A stretch of 64,000 nt of DNA from Pseudomonas anguilliseptica (GTDB taxonomy: Bacteria > Pseudomonadota > Gammaproteobacteria > Pseudomonadales > Pseudomonadaceae): the NCBI RefSeq assembly GCF_021375795.1, contig NZ_JAEIOI010000001.1, forward strand, positions 310,001 through 374,000. The letters run 5' to 3'. A program made the translations under genes and the position numbers. Positions within the stretch are counted from its first letter, which is position 1. The number at the start of each line of letters is the position of its first letter. This document shows, one piece after another, positions 39,101 to 47,862 of this stretch. The notes beneath the pieces are model-generated. The model did not search any database, was not told the origin of the DNA, and saw only the letters and a list, made by a program, of their open reading frames with translations.

Positions 39101-39129
39101 TTTTTAGAGCAATTGCTCTAATCTGTCAA
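39101..39129 (-). promoter_or_regulatory. Sigma-70 promoter of the aldehyde dehydrogenase operon
   Basis: On the minus strand, TTGACA (39129-39124) and TAAAAA (39106-39101) are 17 bases apart. The -35 is perfect. This would start transcription about 70 bases upstream of ATG 39026. Confidence 0.8.
39104..39121. promoter_or_regulatory. Palindromic operator, probably bound by the divergent TetR regulator
   Basis: The 18-base perfect palindrome TTAGAGCAATTGCTCTAA fills the spacer of the aldehyde dehydrogenase promoter and overlaps half of its -10. A repressor bound here would block RNA polymerase. The adjacent, divergent TetR gene is the obvious candidate. Confidence 0.75.
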
Positions 39130-39262
39130 ATAGGATGCCGTGGTCAGCCGACGGACGCAGCCGATCAAACAGTTGGTGCCGCAGGCCAATTGGCGCGCGG
39201 GTAACACTTTGGCTGTTTCTGCGTGTACCTTTGCCGGGCTTTTGAGTTGAGATCGAGCCGTT

Positions 39263-39922
39263 ATGTCAGCCCCACTGAAAACCCGCGAACGCATCATTCA
39301 GGAAAGCCTGGCGCTGTTTAATGCGCAGGGCGAGCGCAGTGTCACCACCAACCATATCGCCGCGCACCTGGGGATTTCACCGGGCAACCTGTACTACCAC
39401 TTCCGTAACAAGCAGGCGATCATCGCCGAACTGTTTGCTCTCTATGAAAGCCAGGTGGACACCTTTTTGCGCCGCCCTGAAGGCCGTGCGCTGACGGTGC
39501 AGGACAAGACTTTCTACCTCGAAGCGCTGCTGGCAGCGATGTGGCATTACCGCTTTCTGCACCGTGACCTGGAGCACCTGCTCGACAGTGACCCGGCCCT
39601 GGCCGAGCGCTACCGGCTGTTCGCTCAGCGCGGCCTGAGGCAGGCGCAGAGCATCTATCAGGGCTTTGTCGAGGCCGGCATCCTGCTGATGGATGCGGCG
39701 CAGATCGAGGCGCTGACCCTCAACAGCTGGATCGTCATGACCTCCTGGGTGCGCTTTCTCTGCACCACCCGCGGCAACCCCGGCGACCTCAGCCAGGAGA
39801 TGCTGCGTCGTGGCATTTACCAGGTGCTGGCGCTGGAAGGCGGCTACACTGCCCCGCAATCACGCGAAGCGGTGGAAGCGCTGTATGCCAAGCTGCATGT
39901 GCCGCTGGATCAGGTGATCTGA
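39263..39922 (+). CDS. TetR family transcriptional regulator
   Basis: This 219-residue protein has an N-terminal TetR helix-turn-helix (residues ~8-55). TTNHIAAHLGISPGNLYYHF gives the recognition helix region. The C-terminal ligand domain is of the long TetR/AcrR type. It is divergent from the aldehyde dehydrogenase gene, and the palindrome at 39104-39121 lies in the shared intergenic region. It most likely represses the oxidation module and is released by an alcohol, aldehyde or acid ligand. Direction of effect is inferred. Confidence 0.88.
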   Translation: MSAPLKTRERIIQESLALFNAQGERSVTTNHIAAHLGISPGNLYYHFRNKQAIIAELFALYESQVDTFLRRPEGRALTVQDKTFYLEALLAAMWHYRFLHRDLEHLLDSDPALAERYRLFAQRGLRQAQSIYQGFVEAGILLMDAAQIEALTLNSWIVMTSWVRFLCTTRGNPGDLSQEMLRRGIYQVLALEGGYTAPQSREAVEALYAKLHVPLDQVI

Positions 39923-39924
39923 GC

Positions 39925-40920
39925 CTAGAGCGGCTTGGCTGCCTGCTCGGCCAGCCACTGCGGAATGCGCCGCTCCAGGTAATAACCCGGTTTGCGCAGG
40001 CTGCCCTCGACAAAGCCGACATGACCGCCGTGGGCGTGCAGTTCGAAGTCGATGCTGGGCGACAGTTCGCTGGCTTCGGGCAGGCTGTGGGCGAAGACGA
40101 AGGGGTCGTCGGCGGCCTGGATAATCAGCGTTGGCGTCTCTATCCGGCCGAGGAAGTAGCGGCTGGAGGCGCGCCGGTAGTAGTCCTCGGCATCGGCGTA
40201 ACCGTGCAGCGGTGCGGTGATACGGCCGTCGAAATCCCAGAAGGTGCGCATATTGTCCAGCGGGCCAAGTTTCTCCAGGGTGGACAGCCGGTCGGCCATG
40301 CCCTGATGAGCGAACAGGCGCTGCTTGTCTTTCACGTAGGCCACCATCTCGCGCATAAAGTGGCTCTGGTAGACCCTGGAAAAGCCCATGCCGATACGCT
40401 CGGCGCATTGATCCAGACGAAATGGCACCGACACCGCCACCGCGCCCTGCAACTGGCTGTCTGCGCCCGTTTCGCCGAGGTACTTGAGCAGCACATTGCC
40501 GCCGAGCGAATAACCCACGGTATACAACGGTGCCATGGGTCTCTGGGCGCGCAGGTGGCGCACGGTTTCTGCCAGATCCTCACTGGCGCCGGAGTGATAA
40601 CCCCGCGCCAGCAGGTTCGGCTCGCCGGAGCAGCCGCGCCAGTTCAGCGCCACGCTGGCCCAACCCTGGGTCGCCAGTTGCTGCTGCAAGCCCAGCACAT
40701 AGAGTGAGTCGGACGAGCCGGTCAGGCCATGCAGCACCAATACCAGCGGCGCGTCGGCCTGGTGCGGGCCGTGCCAGTCCAGGTCGAGAAAGTCGCCATC
40801 CTCCAACCACAGCCGCTCGCGGGTGCGCGTCAGTTTCGCCGGCTGGCGGCACATCGGGTTCCACAGGGTTTGCAAATGTGGGCCGGGCAGCCACCAGGCG
40901 GGTTTGAAGGGCGTGCTCAT
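39925..40920 (-). CDS. YheT-type alpha/beta hydrolase
   Basis: This 331-residue protein is an alpha/beta hydrolase of the YheT/ABHD1-3 group. The nucleophile elbow is GYSLGGN (Ser), and LVLVLHGLTGSSDS carries the oxyanion region. The late HAHGGHVGFVEG block supplies the catalytic histidine, and an aspartate lies near IQAADDPFV. Such enzymes are poorly characterised esterases or lipases. It is convergent with the TetR gene, with only 2 bases between stops, and there is no evident terminator. Confidence 0.87.
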   Translation of the reverse strand: MSTPFKPAWWLPGPHLQTLWNPMCRQPAKLTRTRERLWLEDGDFLDLDWHGPHQADAPLVLVLHGLTGSSDSLYVLGLQQQLATQGWASVALNWRGCSGEPNLLARGYHSGASEDLAETVRHLRAQRPMAPLYTVGYSLGGNVLLKYLGETGADSQLQGAVAVSVPFRLDQCAERIGMGFSRVYQSHFMREMVAYVKDKQRLFAHQGMADRLSTLEKLGPLDNMRTFWDFDGRITAPLHGYADAEDYYRRASSRYFLGRIETPTLIIQAADDPFVFAHSLPEASELSPSIDFELHAHGGHVGFVEGSLRKPGYYLERRIPQWLAEQAAKPL

Positions 40921-41015
40921 GGAATGGTATCGCTTGGGGAAAGCGCTCAGGCTAGGGCCCTGGGCGGTGAAACGGAAGCTATATGAGTAGGGCGAATAAC
41001 AGAACCTGACCGAGG

Positions 41016-41040
41016 TTGGGCTTCACCGCGTGAAGCCCAA
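41016..41040 (-). terminator. Hairpin after rsmD
   Basis: Eleven-base arms TTGGGCTTCAC (41016-41026) and GTGAAGCCCAA (41030-41040) surround a 3-base loop, 8 bases past the rsmD stop. No T run follows on the minus strand. Confidence 0.65.
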
Positions 41041-41048
41041 GGCTCCCA

Positions 41049-41657
41049 TCAGGCTACGGCCGTGCGCTGCCACAGCGCGTAATACACCTGGCCGGCCTTC
41101 TGTTCGCGGTGCAAGCGCCAGTTGCCGGGCATGCCCAGGCTGGACGGCGAATTTTCGCTTTCGGTGTAGATCCAGGCGTCGGCCGCCAGCCAGCCGTTCT
41201 GCTCCAGCAGGGTACAGGCCGGCAGCAGCAGGTTCTGGTTGAACGGCGGGTCGAGAAACACCAGATCGAACGGCGTGGCGGCTGGGTTTTGCAGAAAGAG
41301 CAGGGCGTCGGTCTGCTGCAGTTGGCCGTTGTCGCACTTCAGCGTTTGCAGGTGGCCGCGCAGGCTGGTGATGGCCGCTGGATTGAGATCCAGGGCCAGG
41401 GCGCTGCCGGCGCCGCGCGACAGCGCTTCGAGAAACAGTGCGCCGCTGCCGGCAAACAGGTCGAGCACCTTGGCGCCCTCGACATAAGGCGCTAGCCAGT
41501 TGAACAGCGTTTCGCGTACGCGGTTTGGCGTAGGTCGCAGCCCGGCGGCCATGGGGAAGTTGAACTGACGCGAGCGCCACTGCCCGGCAATGATCCGCAG
41601 TTGACCATCACCACCATGGGCGGGAGCGGCTTTCGGCGGCTTGGGTCGTTTGCTCAT
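41049..41657 (-). CDS. rsmD: 16S rRNA (guanine-966-N2)-methyltransferase RsmD
   Basis: RsmD methylates G966 of 16S rRNA during 30S assembly. The product is 202 residues. It shows RIIAGQWRSRQFNF at the N-terminus, the SAM site KVLDLFAGSGALFLEALSRG, and the catalytic LDPPF motif. Its start codon overlaps the stop of the upstream M16 gene by one base (TGATG), so translation is coupled. The rsmD and M16 peptidase linkage is conserved in Pseudomonas. Confidence 0.95.
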   Translation of the reverse strand: MSKRPKPPKAAPAHGGDGQLRIIAGQWRSRQFNFPMAAGLRPTPNRVRETLFNWLAPYVEGAKVLDLFAGSGALFLEALSRGAGSALALDLNPAAITSLRGHLQTLKCDNGQLQQTDALLFLQNPAATPFDLVFLDPPFNQNLLLPACTLLEQNGWLAADAWIYTESENSPSSLGMPGNWRLHREQKAGQVYYALWQRTAVA

Positions 41658-43138
41658 CAGTGCTCCGGGACGCCTGTAGGTTGCTCGGCGGGGGTATCGG
41701 TGGGGGGGGGCAGTTCTTTCTGCGCCACTGTCGGCCCGGCTGTCACGATAACCAGCGCGTCGGGGTTCAGATGCTTGGCCATGGCGGCCTTGACCTGCTC
41801 CACGCTCAGCGCCTGCACGTCGCGCATAAAGTCTTCCAGATAGCTCAGCGGCAGGTCGTAGAAGCCCATGGAGCCGAGCTGGCCGACGATTGCCGCATTG
41901 CTCGCGGTGGACAGCGGGAAGCTGCCGGCCAGCTCGCGCTTGGCGTTGTTCAGCTCATCAGTGGTCGGGCCGTGGGCGATAAAGTCGGCGAGCATGCTTT
42001 TGACCAGTTGCAGGGTGCCATCGCTGAGTTCGGCGCGGGTCTGCAGGTTGATCATAAAGGGGCCGCGCGCCTGCATGGCGCTGAAACCGGAGTAGACACC
42101 ATAGGTCAGGCCGCGCTTCTCGCGCACTTCGGTCATCAGGCGGGTGCCGAAGCCACCGCCGCCGAATACCTGATTACCCAGGTAGAGCGCGGCGTAGTCC
42201 GGGTCGCGGCGGTCGATGCCGAGCTGAGCGATCATCAGGTGAGTCTGGTTGGACGGGAACTCGATGTGTTGCAGCCCTGGCTTGGGCTCTTCCGGCTGGG
42301 CGATACGCGGCAGTGCCGGGCCTTTTGGCAGGGCGGCGGACACCTGGTTGGCCAGCGCTTCGGCGTCGCTGCGCGAGAGGTCGCCGACCAGTGCGATGAT
42401 CGCATTGCTGGCGGTGTAGGCCTTGGCGTGGAAGGCCTGCAATTGCTCACGGGTGATGGCCGGTATCGACTCCGCCGTGCCGTCGCTCGGGTGGGCGTAC
42501 GGGTGCGTACCGTACAAACGCTCGAACAGCGCCAGGCTGGCCAGCTTGCCGGGGTTCTGCTTCTGGTATTCGAAGCCGGCCAGCAGCTGGTTCTTGATCC
42601 GCGCTAGGGCGTCGTCCGGGAAGGTCGGCTGGCCGAGCACCTGATTGAACAGCTGCATGGCCGGTTCGCGTTTGTCCGCCGCGCTGAGGCTGCGCAGGCT
42701 GGCGATGGCCATGTCGCGGAACGCGCCGTTGCCGAAGTTGGCGCCGAGGTTTTCGAAGCCGGCGGCGATTGCGCCGACATCCTTGCCCGGTACGCCTTCG
42801 TTGAGCATGGCGTTGGTCAGCATGGCCAGGCCGGCGGTGCTGTCGTCATGGCTGCTGCCAGCGGCAAAGGTCAGTTGCAGGTCGAACATCGGCAGCTCGC
42901 GGGCTTCGACGAACAGCACCTTGGCGCCTTCGGCGGTTTGCCAGGTCTGGATATCCAGATTACGGCGGCTGGGCGGCTGATCGCCGAGGGCGTCCAGGGA
43001 TTCGATGTGGGTCGATTCTGCGGCCGGGGCCGGGGTAGCGCGGTCATTCGGCCGGTTGATCACCAGAGCCAGCAGCGCCAGCAATATCAGTAGCGCCAGG
43101 CCGAGCAGGCCGTAGCGCAGGCCATTGCGCTCACTCAT
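41657..43138 (-). CDS. M16 family peptidase-like protein (non-catalytic paralog)
   Basis: This 493-residue protein has an N-terminal membrane anchor (LLGLALLILLALLALVIN) and then an M16/pitrilysin fold. The usual HxxEH zinc motif is absent: the matching region reads AAGSSHDDSTAGLAMLTNAML. It therefore resembles the non-catalytic subunit of a two-gene M16 pair. ATG 43138 follows GAGGAG; the frame extends to 43162. It overlaps the stop of the catalytic M16 gene by 8 bases. A nine-C coding-strand run (41702-41710) lies near its C-terminus. Confidence 0.88.
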   Translation of the reverse strand: MSERNGLRYGLLGLALLILLALLALVINRPNDRATPAPAAESTHIESLDALGDQPPSRRNLDIQTWQTAEGAKVLFVEARELPMFDLQLTFAAGSSHDDSTAGLAMLTNAMLNEGVPGKDVGAIAAGFENLGANFGNGAFRDMAIASLRSLSAADKREPAMQLFNQVLGQPTFPDDALARIKNQLLAGFEYQKQNPGKLASLALFERLYGTHPYAHPSDGTAESIPAITREQLQAFHAKAYTASNAIIALVGDLSRSDAEALANQVSAALPKGPALPRIAQPEEPKPGLQHIEFPSNQTHLMIAQLGIDRRDPDYAALYLGNQVFGGGGFGTRLMTEVREKRGLTYGVYSGFSAMQARGPFMINLQTRAELSDGTLQLVKSMLADFIAHGPTTDELNNAKRELAGSFPLSTASNAAIVGQLGSMGFYDLPLSYLEDFMRDVQALSVEQVKAAMAKHLNPDALVIVTAGPTVAQKELPPPTDTPAEQPTGVPEH

Positions 43139-44486
43139 TGCGCTTCTCCTCAGGCAGAACATGGGCGACGCTCAGGCGGTCGCGGGTAAAGAAGGTGCTG
43201 GCGGCTTGCTGGATATCGGCCGGGGTGACGGCCTCCAGTTCAGCCAGTTCCTGGTCAATCAGCTGCCACGACAGACCGACGGTTTCCAGTTGGCCGATGG
43301 CGGTGGCCTGGCTGGTGATCGAGTCACGTTCGTAGACCAGGCCGGCAATCACTTGTGCGCGTACGCGGGCCAGTTCTTCGGCGCTTGGCGGGGTATTTTT
43401 CAAGTCTTCCAGTTCGCGCCACAGGCCGGTTTCGACCTGCTGCAGAGTCTTGCCGGTTTGCACGTTGGGCGTAGCGGACAGGATAAACAGGCTGTCGCCA
43501 CGGGAAAAACCGTCGTACCAGGCCGATGCGCCGGATACCAGTTCCTCGCCACGTTCCAGGCGGGTTGGCAGGCGGGCGCTGTAGCCGCCATCGAGCAGGG
43601 CGGCGGCCAAGCGCAGGGCATGCACCTGACGCGGCTGTTCAGCGGTGGCCAGACCTGGCACGTTGAAGCCCATCATCAGGCTCGGCAGCTGGGTTTTCAG
43701 GTGCAGGGTGATGCGTCGTTCGCCCGGTGCGGCCAGCTCACGCGGCGCTTTCGCGGTCGGCACGCTGCGCTTGGGGATGGCGCCGAAGTAACGCTCGGCA
43801 AGGATCTTAACCTCGGCGACGCTGACGTCACCCACCACCACCAGGGTGGCGTTGTTCGGCGCGTACCAGGCTTCATACCAGGCGCGCAGTTCCTCGACGG
43901 TCATGCGTTCGAGGTCGGCCATCCAGCCGATGGTCGGCGTGTGGTAACCGCTGGCGGGGTAGGCCATGGCTTTGAAGCGCTCGTAGGCCAGGCTCGACGG
44001 TTTATCGTCGGTGCGCAGGCGGCGCTCCTCCTTGATGACTTCGATTTCTTTGGCGAACTCATCGGCCGGCAGCTTGAGGCTGGCCAGGCGGTCGGCTTCC
44101 AGCTCCAGGGCGATGGCCAGGCGGTCGCGGGCCAGCACTTGGTAATAGGCGGTGTAATCGTCGCTGGTAAAGGCGTTTTCCTCGGCGCCCAGTTCGCGCA
44201 GGATGCGTGAGGCTTCGCCAGGGCCGAGCTTGCGGCTGCCCTTGAACATCATGTGTTCGAGGGCGTGGGACAGGCCGGTCTGGCCGGGCGTCTCATAGCT
44301 GGAGCCGACCTTGTACCAGAGCTGGCTGACCACCACCGGGGCACGGTGGTCTTCACGGACGATGACCTTGAGGCCGTTGTCCAGGCTGAATTCGTGGGTC
44401 GGCTGCGGCTCGGCGGCCAGGGCCAGCAAGGGTGTGCAGAGTACGCCGAGCAGCAGGGCGGCAGTGCGTTGGGCAATCATATGCAT
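43131..44486 (-). CDS. M16 family zinc metallopeptidase (catalytic)
   Basis: This 451-residue protein has a signal peptide (LLLGVLCTPLLALAAEP) and a complete M16 zinc motif: HALEH, near residue 76, with the distal glutamate in the following helix. DNGLKVIVREDHRAPVV is the family N-terminal strand. The downstream gene encodes its HxxEH-less partner, so the two probably form a periplasmic or outer-leaflet heterodimer, as in mitochondrial processing peptidase-like pairs. It lies divergently from ftsY. Confidence 0.9.
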   Translation of the reverse strand: MHMIAQRTAALLLGVLCTPLLALAAEPQPTHEFSLDNGLKVIVREDHRAPVVVSQLWYKVGSSYETPGQTGLSHALEHMMFKGSRKLGPGEASRILRELGAEENAFTSDDYTAYYQVLARDRLAIALELEADRLASLKLPADEFAKEIEVIKEERRLRTDDKPSSLAYERFKAMAYPASGYHTPTIGWMADLERMTVEELRAWYEAWYAPNNATLVVVGDVSVAEVKILAERYFGAIPKRSVPTAKAPRELAAPGERRITLHLKTQLPSLMMGFNVPGLATAEQPRQVHALRLAAALLDGGYSARLPTRLERGEELVSGASAWYDGFSRGDSLFILSATPNVQTGKTLQQVETGLWRELEDLKNTPPSAEELARVRAQVIAGLVYERDSITSQATAIGQLETVGLSWQLIDQELAELEAVTPADIQQAASTFFTRDRLSVAHVLPEEKRNE

Positions 44487-44689
44487 GGGTTATCGACCTG
44501 TCGGACGGGCCCGCTTGGTCTTAGCGTCGGCGGGCGCGGAGGTGCTAGGATACGCATCCGTTTTACTGGCGACCACGCCTGCTAAGGCTTCTGATTGTTT
44601 CCGCGTGCACTCTTCAGCTTTTAATGCCGCGTGAGTAATGCCTTCAGAGTCTGTGGCCGGCGCGTCGCACCTTTGAGATAGCCGTCTCC

Positions 44690-46135
44690 ATGTTTGGTTC
44701 CAACGACGACAAGAAGCCCACCTCCCCCTCTGCGCCGGCATCCACCGAGAAGCCAGCCGAGAAGAAAGATCTGTTCGGCTGGCTGCGCAAAAAGCCGCAA
44801 GCGTCGGCCAACCCTGAGCCGCAACCAGCGCCGGTTGGCGAGCAGCCGGTTGTAGCCACTGCCATCGAGCCCGCCGCTGCGCCCGTTACGCCGGCAAGCG
44901 AAGTTGCTGCGCCCGCCGTAGAACCGGTCGTTGTTGCCGAGGTGGCTGCCGAGCCTCAGCCTGCTCCGGTTGCTCCGGTTGCTCCGGTTGCTCCGGATGA
45001 ACAGGCTGCCGCCGCGGTGCCTACGCCGGTTGAAGCCAGCGAAGCCAACCCGCAGCCACGGCCGTCGCGGTTCCGCATCAATGCCGGCAGCGAAGTCCTG
45101 CATGCGCATATTGAGGTGCCGGTAGTGGTTGAGCCGGTTAGCGCGCCACCTGTGGCCGAGCCAGCCGCCGTGCAACCTGCTGCTGCACTGGCCAAGAGCG
45201 CTGAGGAAAACCGCACGGGCTTTCTTGAGCGGCTCAAGCAGGGGCTGTCAAAAACCAGCGCCAGCCTCGGCGAGGGTATGGCCAGCCTGTTTCTCGGCAA
45301 GAAAGTCATCGACGATGACCTGCTCGAAGACCTGGAAACCCGCCTGCTGACTGCCGACGTCGGCGTCGAAGCCACCACCGCGATCATCGGCAACCTGACC
45401 AAGCGCGTGGCGCGCAAGGAGCTGGCTGACAGCGGTGCGCTGTACAAGGCCCTGCAGGACGAGTTGACCGCGCTGCTCAAGCCGGTCGAGCAGCCGCTGA
45501 AAATCGACAGCAGCAAACAGCCTTATGTGATTCTGGTAGTCGGCGTAAACGGCGCGGGCAAGACCACCACCATCGGCAAGCTGGCGAAAAAACTCCAGCA
45601 GGACGGCAAGAAGGTCATGCTTGCCGCCGGCGACACCTTCCGCGCCGCCGCCGTGGAACAGCTGCAGGTGTGGGGCGAGCGCAACCAGATCTCGGTGATC
45701 GCACAGCACACCGGTGCCGACTCTGCTTCGGTGATCTTCGATGCGGTGCAGGCGGCCAAGGCCCGCGGCATGGACGTGCTGATCGCCGATACCGCCGGGC
45801 GTCTGCACACCAAAGACAACCTGATGGAAGAGCTGAAGAAAGTCCGCCGGGTGATCGGCAAACTGGATGACACTGCACCCCACGAAGTGCTGCTGGTGCT
45901 GGACGCCGGCACCGGGCAGAACGCCATCAGCCAGGCTAAGCAGTTCAATCAGACGATCAACCTCACCGGTCTGGCCCTGACCAAGCTGGACGGCACCGCC
46001 AAGGGCGGGGTGATCTTTGCCCTGGCCAAGCAGTTTGCTTTCCCGATCCGTTACATCGGGGTGGGCGAAGGCATTGATGACCTGCGCACCTTTGAGGCCG
46101 ATGCCTTCGTCCAGGCCCTGTTCGCGGAGAAATAG
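44690..46135 (+). CDS. ftsY: Signal recognition particle receptor FtsY
   Basis: FtsY is the GTPase that receives SRP-ribosome complexes at the membrane. The 481-residue protein has a long alanine/proline/glutamate-rich acidic domain (1-165) and then the NG domain. G1 GVNGAGKTTT is near 286, G3 DTAGR follows, and G4 TKLD. The acidic domain includes a 3.9-copy 9-base repeat coding APV. It is the first gene of the conserved ftsY-ftsE-ftsX operon. Confidence 0.97.
   Translation: MFGSNDDKKPTSPSAPASTEKPAEKKDLFGWLRKKPQASANPEPQPAPVGEQPVVATAIEPAAAPVTPASEVAAPAVEPVVVAEVAAEPQPAPVAPVAPVAPDEQAAAAVPTPVEASEANPQPRPSRFRINAGSEVLHAHIEVPVVVEPVSAPPVAEPAAVQPAAALAKSAEENRTGFLERLKQGLSKTSASLGEGMASLFLGKKVIDDDLLEDLETRLLTADVGVEATTAIIGNLTKRVARKELADSGALYKALQDELTALLKPVEQPLKIDSSKQPYVILVVGVNGAGKTTTIGKLAKKLQQDGKKVMLAAGDTFRAAAVEQLQVWGERNQISVIAQHTGADSASVIFDAVQAAKARGMDVLIADTAGRLHTKDNLMEELKKVRRVIGKLDDTAPHEVLLVLDAGTGQNAISQAKQFNQTINLTGLALTKLDGTAKGGVIFALAKQFAFPIRYIGVGEGIDDLRTFEADAFVQALFAEK
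44962..44997 (+). repeat. Nine-base tandem repeat in ftsY
   Basis: Three identical copies of TGCTCCGGT plus a fourth ending in A encode Ala-Pro-Val units in the disordered acidic domain of FtsY. The copy number may vary between strains. Confidence 0.85.
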
Positions 46136-46136
46136 G

Positions 46137-46808
46137 ATGATCAAATTCGAGCAGGTCGGTAAGCGTTACCCGAACGGCCACGTCGGGCTGCACGAACTGA
46201 GCTTCCACGTCCGGCGTGGCGAGTTTCTCTTCGTCACCGGTCATTCCGGGGCGGGCAAGAGCACGCTATTGCGCCTGCTGCTGGCGATGGAGCGACCGAG
46301 CAGCGGCAAGCTGCTGCTGGCCGGACAGGACCTGTCGCACATCACCAATGCACAGATCCCGTTCCTGCGCCGGCAGATCGGCGTGGTGTTCCAGAACCAC
46401 CAGCTGCTGTTCGACCGCAGCGTGTTTGACAACGTGGCGCTGCCGCTGCAGATTCTCGGCCTGTCCAAGGACGAGATCGGCACCCGTGTGCGTACCGCCC
46501 TGGAGCGCGTGTCGCTGGCCGACAAGGCCGAGCAGTTCCCCGGTGACCTGTCCACCGGTCAGCAGCAGCGCGTCGGCATTGCCCGCGCTGTAGTGCACCG
46601 CCCGGCCTTGCTGCTGGCGGACGAACCTACCGGTAACCTCGACCCGCGTCTGGCCGCCGAGATCATGGGCGTGTTCGAAGACATCAACCGCCTGGGCACC
46701 ACCGTGCTGATCGCCAGCCACGACCTGGCCCTGATCGCGCGCATGCGTCACCGCATGCTGACCCTGCAACGCGGCCGACTGATTGGTGATGGGGAGGCTT
46801 CTGTATGA
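46137..46808 (+). CDS. ftsE: Cell division ATP-binding protein FtsE
   Basis: FtsE is the ATPase of the FtsEX complex, which activates septal peptidoglycan hydrolases. The product is 223 residues with Walker A GHSGAGKST, signature LSTGQQQRVGIARAV, and Walker B LLLADEPTGNLD. It is a short, MacB/LolD-like ATPase. ATG 46137 overlaps the ftsY region only by one base after its stop; GGAT precedes it. Its end overlaps ftsX by ATGA. Confidence 0.96.
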   Translation: MIKFEQVGKRYPNGHVGLHELSFHVRRGEFLFVTGHSGAGKSTLLRLLLAMERPSSGKLLLAGQDLSHITNAQIPFLRRQIGVVFQNHQLLFDRSVFDNVALPLQILGLSKDEIGTRVRTALERVSLADKAEQFPGDLSTGQQQRVGIARAVVHRPALLLADEPTGNLDPRLAAEIMGVFEDINRLGTTVLIASHDLALIARMRHRMLTLQRGRLIGDGEASV

Positions 46809-47824
46809 GTGCCACACGCATGCCGCCTCCGCAGCCGGCGCAACGCGTCGGTGCGGCGCCGAAGAAATCCGAGGCGCCAACCCCGGGCGATGACGGCCCA
46901 AGCTTTACCCATCAGCTACATGCCTGGCTGGAAAACCACCGCGCCAGCCTGGTCGACAGTCTGCGCCGTCTGGGCAAACAGCCGATCGGCAGCTTCTTTA
47001 CCTGTCTGGTGATGGCTGTGGCCCTGAGCCTGCCCATGGGCCTGGCCTTGTTGCTAGATAACGTCGAGCGCCTGGGTGTGTCCTGGCAGCGTGCGGCACA
47101 GATTTCCCTGTACTTGCAGATCGACGCCAGCGAAGCCCAGGGCCAGGCGCTGCGTGAGCAGATCGCCGCGATGGACGACGTTGAAGAAGCCGAATGGATC
47201 AGCCGCGAACAGGCGCTGGCCGAGTTTCAGCAGCAGTCGGGGCTGGGTGAAGCGCTCAAGGAACTGCCGGATAACCCGCTGCCTGGGGTGATCGTGGTCA
47301 CGCCGCAGCAGGTCGACAAGATCGCCCTGGAAGCCCTGCGTCTGCGCCTGGCCGAGTTGCCACGGGTGCAGCAGGCGCAGCTGGATCTGCTTTGGGTCGA
47401 GCGCCTGAGCGCCATGCTCAAACTGGGTGAGCGCTTTGTTTTCGGCCTGACCCTGCTGTTGGTAATGGCGCTGCTGCTGGTGATCGGTAACACCATTCGT
47501 CTGCATATCGAGAACCGCCGTACCGAAATCGAGGTGATCAAGCTGGTTGGCGGCACCGACAGCTATGTGCGTCGTCCTTTCCTTTATATGGGCGCGCTGT
47601 ATGGGATTGGCGCAGGCGTGTTCGCCTGGCTGTTGCTGGCCTTTGGCCTGGACTGGCTAAACGACGCCGTGGTGCGTCTGGCCGGTTTGTACGGCAGCGA
47701 CTTCGCCCTGGATGGCGTGCCGATGGCCGATGGTCTGTCGCTACTGCTCGGCGCGGTGCTGTTGGGCTATATTGGCGCCTGGCTGGCCGTGGCAAGGCAC
47801 TTGAGTGAGCTGGCCCCTAGGTAG
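46805..47824 (+). CDS. ftsX: Cell division protein FtsX
   Basis: FtsX is the integral-membrane partner of FtsE. The 339-residue protein has a proline-rich cytoplasmic N-terminus and then a first membrane segment (FFTCLVMAVALSLPMGLALLL). A periplasmic domain follows that contacts murein hydrolase activators. Three C-terminal membrane segments finish it. The start overlaps ftsE by four bases. rpoH follows after a 113-base gap with its own promoter. Confidence 0.96.
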   Translation: MSATRMPPPQPAQRVGAAPKKSEAPTPGDDGPSFTHQLHAWLENHRASLVDSLRRLGKQPIGSFFTCLVMAVALSLPMGLALLLDNVERLGVSWQRAAQISLYLQIDASEAQGQALREQIAAMDDVEEAEWISREQALAEFQQQSGLGEALKELPDNPLPGVIVVTPQQVDKIALEALRLRLAELPRVQQAQLDLLWVERLSAMLKLGERFVFGLTLLLVMALLLVIGNTIRLHIENRRTEIEVIKLVGGTDSYVRRPFLYMGALYGIGAGVFAWLLLAFGLDWLNDAVVRLAGLYGSDFALDGVPMADGLSLLLGAVLLGYIGAWLAVARHLSELAPR

Positions 47825-47862
47825 TAAGTTATTGTTTTGATTGATATTGACTATGTGTAAGG

